Shown: positions 44,737 to 64,000 of the stretch, in pieces
Numbering within the stretch: position 1 is the stretch's first letter
Layout of the letters: every line of letters starts with the position of its first letter
NCBI GenBank assembly: GCA_963942565.1
Contig: OZ012686.1
Coordinates: 35,663,019 to 35,727,018, forward strand
Direction: 5' to 3'
DNA length: 64,000 nt
From: Maea johnstoni
Taxonomy: Eukaryota; Annelida; Polychaeta; Spionida; Magelonidae
Notes under the pieces: model-generated
Told to the model about the DNA's origin: nothing
Databases searched by the model: none
The model's input: the letters and a program-made list of their open reading frames with translations, nothing else
Program-made: the position numbers and the translations under genes

Positions 44737-44994
44737 TCATAGCATTTGGGAAAAGTTTGTTTTTGCCAACTTTGGTGATGATTTAGCTGCTGGGAGGGTA
44801 GAATCTGTACTTTGAAGATGGCTAGACTGAATTCTTGATCTTGTCCTCAGAGAGCGTTTCTGTTGCCTCTCAAGTGACACATGTATAAAGCGATCAGGTT
44901 CCTTCACTTGAGGGTCAATGGGGATTCGCACAACAATATCACTATATTGAACAGAAAGATCAGAAAGACGATTTCTCCCGGAAACTACACAATT
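44737..44994 (-). CDS. Possible exon of unknown gene
   Basis: The open frame reads about 86 residues ending at a TGA at 44737. It includes LSDLSVQYSDIVVRIPIDPQ and FIHVSLERQQKRSLRTRSR. Its G+C is above that of the surroundings, and GTGTAG could serve as an acceptor just inside the left of the frame, though the pyrimidine tract is weak. It lies 3 kb beyond the stop of the membrane protein gene on the same strand. It could be an alternative terminal exon, another gene's last exon or chance. No family was recognised. Confidence 0.25.
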   Translation of the reverse strand, partial: NCVVSGRNRLSDLSVQYSDIVVRIPIDPQVKEPDRFIHVSLERQQKRSLRTRSRIQSSHLQSTDSTLPAAKSSPKLAKTNFSQML

Positions 44995-45848
44995 TCACGA
45001 AGTTAAAAAGAAGTTTTTGTATAGAAATGCATTTAGTCAAGAAATGGGCCATGCTTTACTGTTCCACACTGATATGTGAAGTATTCACATAAATTAAAAA
45101 CACTGAAGAAAATAGCAATTAGGAACACCGGTTAGTAAAGATACTACACGATGATTACAGATAGTAATTCATCCTTCTTTATCACTTATTCCACACTCGG
45201 TGAGAAAGCTGTATGTGTAAACAATGAAAATAATGACATAATACTGATCATCTAATCTCCATGCCTACAAAGTGTCTCTAACACAGGCACTTTTTGTGAT
45301 ATTAGGCAAGCCTTTGATTACAAATAACAGCAACATAATTTCGTTGCTTATCATTACTAACACACAAATTATCGGTGGAATCTACAATGTATTATTCTTG
45401 GTGGATAGTTAATTATTATGTTTTGCATAATATGTGATTATTCCTCAATATGAGAATGGTTTATAGCGAACAACCTTAATCGTTAGCCTCGTTCTCACTT
45501 GACCCCTGCAGAAGCAAGTACTTCCGGGGCGGCAGACTCAAAGGCATGGGTTAGATGGCTTTTCCTGTTACTCATTCATCATTGCAGAATGGGATTCCCT
45601 AAGTTTGATTTAACACACTATCCTTAGCTAACTTCTCTTTTCACAGATTCAAAATCGAGCAATATTCATTGTAATAGGATATCTACTCGTTCATGGATCC
45701 TAGAAAATATGAACAATCGTGGGAAGTAAGAAACAAAGATTATGTAGATTAACAAAGCTAAGCATTGGCTAGCATTTGCCATTTGTTTAGTGTGAGGTCG
45801 AGATCAAGACAAATGTGTTCTTTTTCTATACCAAAATTATATACTAGT

Positions 45849-45849
<1 letters not shown>

Positions 45850-45932
<83 letters not shown>

Positions 45933-45955
45933 AATATGATATATAATATAATACA

Positions 45956-46042
<87 letters not shown>

Positions 46043-46050
46043 GTGTGTAT
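45850..46050. repeat. (TA)n tract with central interruption
   Basis: Two TA blocks are separated by an AT-only palindromic stretch (about 45929-45960), with a GT-rich right edge. Confidence 0.96.
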
Positions 46051-46590
46051 AACATTTAGGATTAGTGTCTTGATGTCATTTGTTAACAAAATTTAATGTT
46101 ATACTTAAGTATTATGTTTGCCATTAATTTTGGGGAAAATAAAGCAATGAGGTCACATATGATATATTGAATGAGTAACCGAATAAGCCAAATAGCACAT
46201 GATCTCCTGATAACAGCAGGATACGTTTGATAAACTCCAGGCATTGCCAATTCTGATACAGGTGTAGAGCTTCTTCTCCCATTCAAACCTGGAACGCACA
46301 CATGGTCTCACACAGTCAGGAAATGTCTTTACAAAATGTAATATTCCGAGAAATATTTGTCAGAAAGATGTGATTCCAACTGTATCAGGGAGCAATAACT
46401 CTTAAATATTTCTCAAATTTAACTGTACTTTTATGAATTATACTCTAAGTTGTCAGGCCTTGCGTGCAATCCAGATGCCAATGGGTTTAAGGAATCTTGG
46501 CTATAACGTAAGTGCCATAATGTTGTTAACGAGGCCCCTGCGTGCGCCGTTAGCATGCCCATAATTCAACTTCCGGTTCCAGAATTGACA

Positions 46591-46809
46591 GGTAGACTCG
46601 AATTCCTGGCAGACTTTATGCATGACGTCTTGGAAACTTGTGATCTTGGAATCCCCTACCTAGGGTTATGGTTAGGCTTGGGGTTAGGAATCAGATCCAG
46701 GGTAAGGTTTAGGGTAACCTAAACCTAACCTTAACCCTAGGTAGAGGATTCCAAGATCGCAAGTTTCCATGACGTCAAGCATAAAGTCTGCCAGGAATTA
46801 GAGTCTGCC
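46591..46809. mobile_element. Palindromic MITE with 9-bp target duplication
   Basis: The long inverted arms start GGTAGACTCGAATTCCTGGC and GGCAGACTCTAATTCCTGGC and run about 90 bp each, through CATGACGTC and GATCTTGGAATCC. GAATTGACA is repeated directly at 46582-46590 and 46810-46818. Long TIRs with a 9-bp duplication fit the Mutator group. Confidence 0.85.
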
Positions 46810-46818
46810 GAATTGACA

Positions 46819-47618
46819 ACCGTTTTGTCTTGCCTCGGCTCGGGTACTAGGTTCAGTTTGTCACCTCAAACAGATGCTCACCTTCCACGTTCAGTTCCCA
46901 TAATGAAAGATGACCCTTGATGACACTCAGCCACGTAATTTGACACGTCAACTCACAGTTCGCGTTTGGCTCATCTTCACCCTAAATTAGCCTGCCATGT
47001 CACCGAGCCATCTGCGTGATCTGGGGTGAGACTTCACAAGACTCGTCCTTTACCTATTATCGCCCACAGATTGTTTTTGATATATTTAACGCCTTCGATA
47101 CATGCTGTCCTTCTGTCCGTGTGGCATGATGTATGTTGGCTGGTAGCCTTTATTTGAACCAATCTCCAAACCTGTGTGAAACACTCGATATTCTTGCCCG
47201 CGGAACGTTCCTCCACCCCGTTGGTCACCAAGCATGAACTACATTCGACCTCGGCTTTCTCCATTGTACTGGCAACGTCCTCTTGCAAGTCCTAACAGCC
47301 GTGAAAACTTCACGTCTGGGTAAAAACATTTTTGGCCACCGTCCACCTAAATCTGTGGTCAACTGATACATTCATGCAGTGTGCATCGGCCAACCACAGG
47401 CGGTGGGCATCACTTAAACCATCTCCCCATCGGCTTTGGGCAATGGGACAGTCTGACCAAGCTTATTACTGTTGGCTCAACACCAAACTAAACTTGGACA
47501 ACTGAGAGCGAGAATGGTTCGTCACGTCGCGCTGCGCATGTGCAGATCATCGTACATTCTACATGGTTGACTTCATGATACTCCAATTAGACTTCTTGGC
47601 AACCGGAATGAGAAAGTG
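46819..47618. other. Downstream flank of membrane protein gene
   Basis: Moderately GC-rich, without a recognisable exon. The minus-strand frame at 47034-47288 has no domain or splice support. Confidence 0.4.
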
Positions 47619-47624
47619 TTTATT
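47619..47624 (-). terminator. Candidate polyadenylation signal AATAAA
   Basis: AATAAA on the minus strand, about 210 bp past the stop of the membrane protein. It is the first such hexamer in a sensible position, but there is no transcript evidence. Confidence 0.35.
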
Positions 47625-47834
47625 TTTGCATGGCAACGTATTATCATAACATATCAATCAAATTGCCCATGATGCGTTGCCATGGTTACACACACTCAAG
47701 AATCATACCCCAAACCTCCAATCTTCAAAAGCACTCTTTTACGTCACAAAAAGGAACTTGTGGTGTCCAAGTCTCCAAAAATGGGACGAAAGCTTATTCG
47801 CACGTAGAAATCTTCTGCAGCGAAGATGACGTCA

Positions 47835-63091
<15,257 letters not shown>

Positions 63092-64000
63092 CTGCAGAAA
63101 TAAAGAAAGAGAAAGTCAAATTAGTCACATTACTGGTCGACGCCAATCTGCTGTCTTGAAGAACACGACAATACATCAATGTAGTTTTCCAGGCTACTCG
63201 CACAGTAGGGAGTGTTAGCGAAAAGGTACATGGCGACACAACGGGGTCACAGGGACACACGTTTAGATATATTGTGCTATTACTAGGGGTTAAGTGAGGG
63301 TTAGGCGTGCTGAGTGTCTAGAAACAACTGGTTGAATATCTATGGGAGCATTTGAATTAGTGTGGATGAATTGTATTCTCAAACAAGTCGAATATTAATA
63401 GGCTTGCGGTAAGAGATTATTAATTGCCTTTTCATCTTTTGCTTTTCAATCAAAGCCAGACCAATATTTCAAACACCACAATTTGAAATAACCAATACCT
63501 TTTAAAACACAATGATATTTTCAATTTTTCCGAAATTTTCTCGTCTTATTAAAACTAAGTTAAGGTGCGGAGCAGGTGAATGTTAATCTAATTAGTGTGA
63601 TTAGAATGCAGAGTTTAGTACCTTTCTATGACAATATGAATAATTTCCGGCCGTTCTCATCTTATTTCATAACACAGTATTACTTACGTATGTGCACTTA
63701 AATACGTGTGCTAATCATCCAATGTGTTCCTGTGAAATAAATACCTGATGTATGTACCACCATGCCACACCCACGAATTACCTACTACTATACGCACACT
63801 CAAAAGTTAAACCTATTAACCAGAACCACTTCCAATTTAAATCAGTGTATTTCCCAAAAATGTCCATCAAGATGTGGTTGTTTGACACAAACGTAACCTT
63901 ATGTAATCTGTAAGTAAGTAAAACATGCGCTTTGATATTTTTGTACAGTCGTTTCTGTTGATGAAGTGATACCACTATCGTCAATTCATCAACTGTTTTC
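63092..64000. other. Upstream intron of the membrane protein gene
   Basis: This lies 5' of the 60-bp exon on the minus strand and should be intron leading to extracellular exons outside the window. No exon was recognised in it. Confidence 0.5.

Noticed and set aside
46665-46745. Telomere-like GGGTTAGG and CCTAACC words
   Set aside because: They lie in the centre of a palindromic MITE and do not form a TTAGGG array.
47034-47288. Minus-strand frame of 84 residues as a further exon of the membrane protein
   Set aside because: No acceptor or donor placed it in frame, and it follows the stop and a candidate polyadenylation signal.

Overview
This is AT-rich, intron-bearing DNA from an invertebrate animal, roughly two thirds A+T. 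The phylum cannot be fixed from the sequence. Genes are sparse, all firmly supported exons lie on the minus strand, and most of the window is non-coding DNA packed with short transposon relics and microsatellites.

Left end (about 3-8 kb): the last six coding exons of a protein phosphatase 1 catalytic subunit gene of the beta type (PPP1CB orthologue; Drosophila flapwing). The exons join in frame from the GDIHG metal-binding motif to the stop codon. The first roughly 61 codons (normally exons 1-2) should lie to the right, but I could not find them.

Right end (about 47.8-63.1 kb): the last two coding exons of a single-pass membrane protein. A 14.9-kb intron splits its transmembrane helix. The extracellular part lies beyond base 64000. 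I do not recognise the family.

Middle (about 8-47 kb): an accessory landscape with several families of non-autonomous elements, many still bounded by recognisable target-site duplications. They include hAT-like MITEs with 8-bp duplications (one nested in a relative), TTAA-bounded MITEs (piggyBac-like target), a Harbinger-like pair with TNA duplications, a mariner-like MITE with TA, a 219-bp palindromic MITE with a 9-bp duplication, and a 102-bp hairpin element. tRNA-derived SINEs are scattered throughout and cluster in the right-hand intron. A Crypton-type recombinase fragment lies at 32.1 kb. The most striking object is a 5.3-kb foldback structure at 32.8-38.1 kb. Its inverted arms are built from roughly 360-bp tandem units arranged as dimers. 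The left arm has one extra dimer, and a Harbinger-like MITE sits inside the right arm.

There are six long TA tracts and several CT, ACAT, ATC and ATT microsatellites. One run of exactly 200 N lies beside an ACAT tract. I found no rRNA, true tRNA, CRISPR array, LTR retroelement or LINE coding region. The two genes have no evident functional link.
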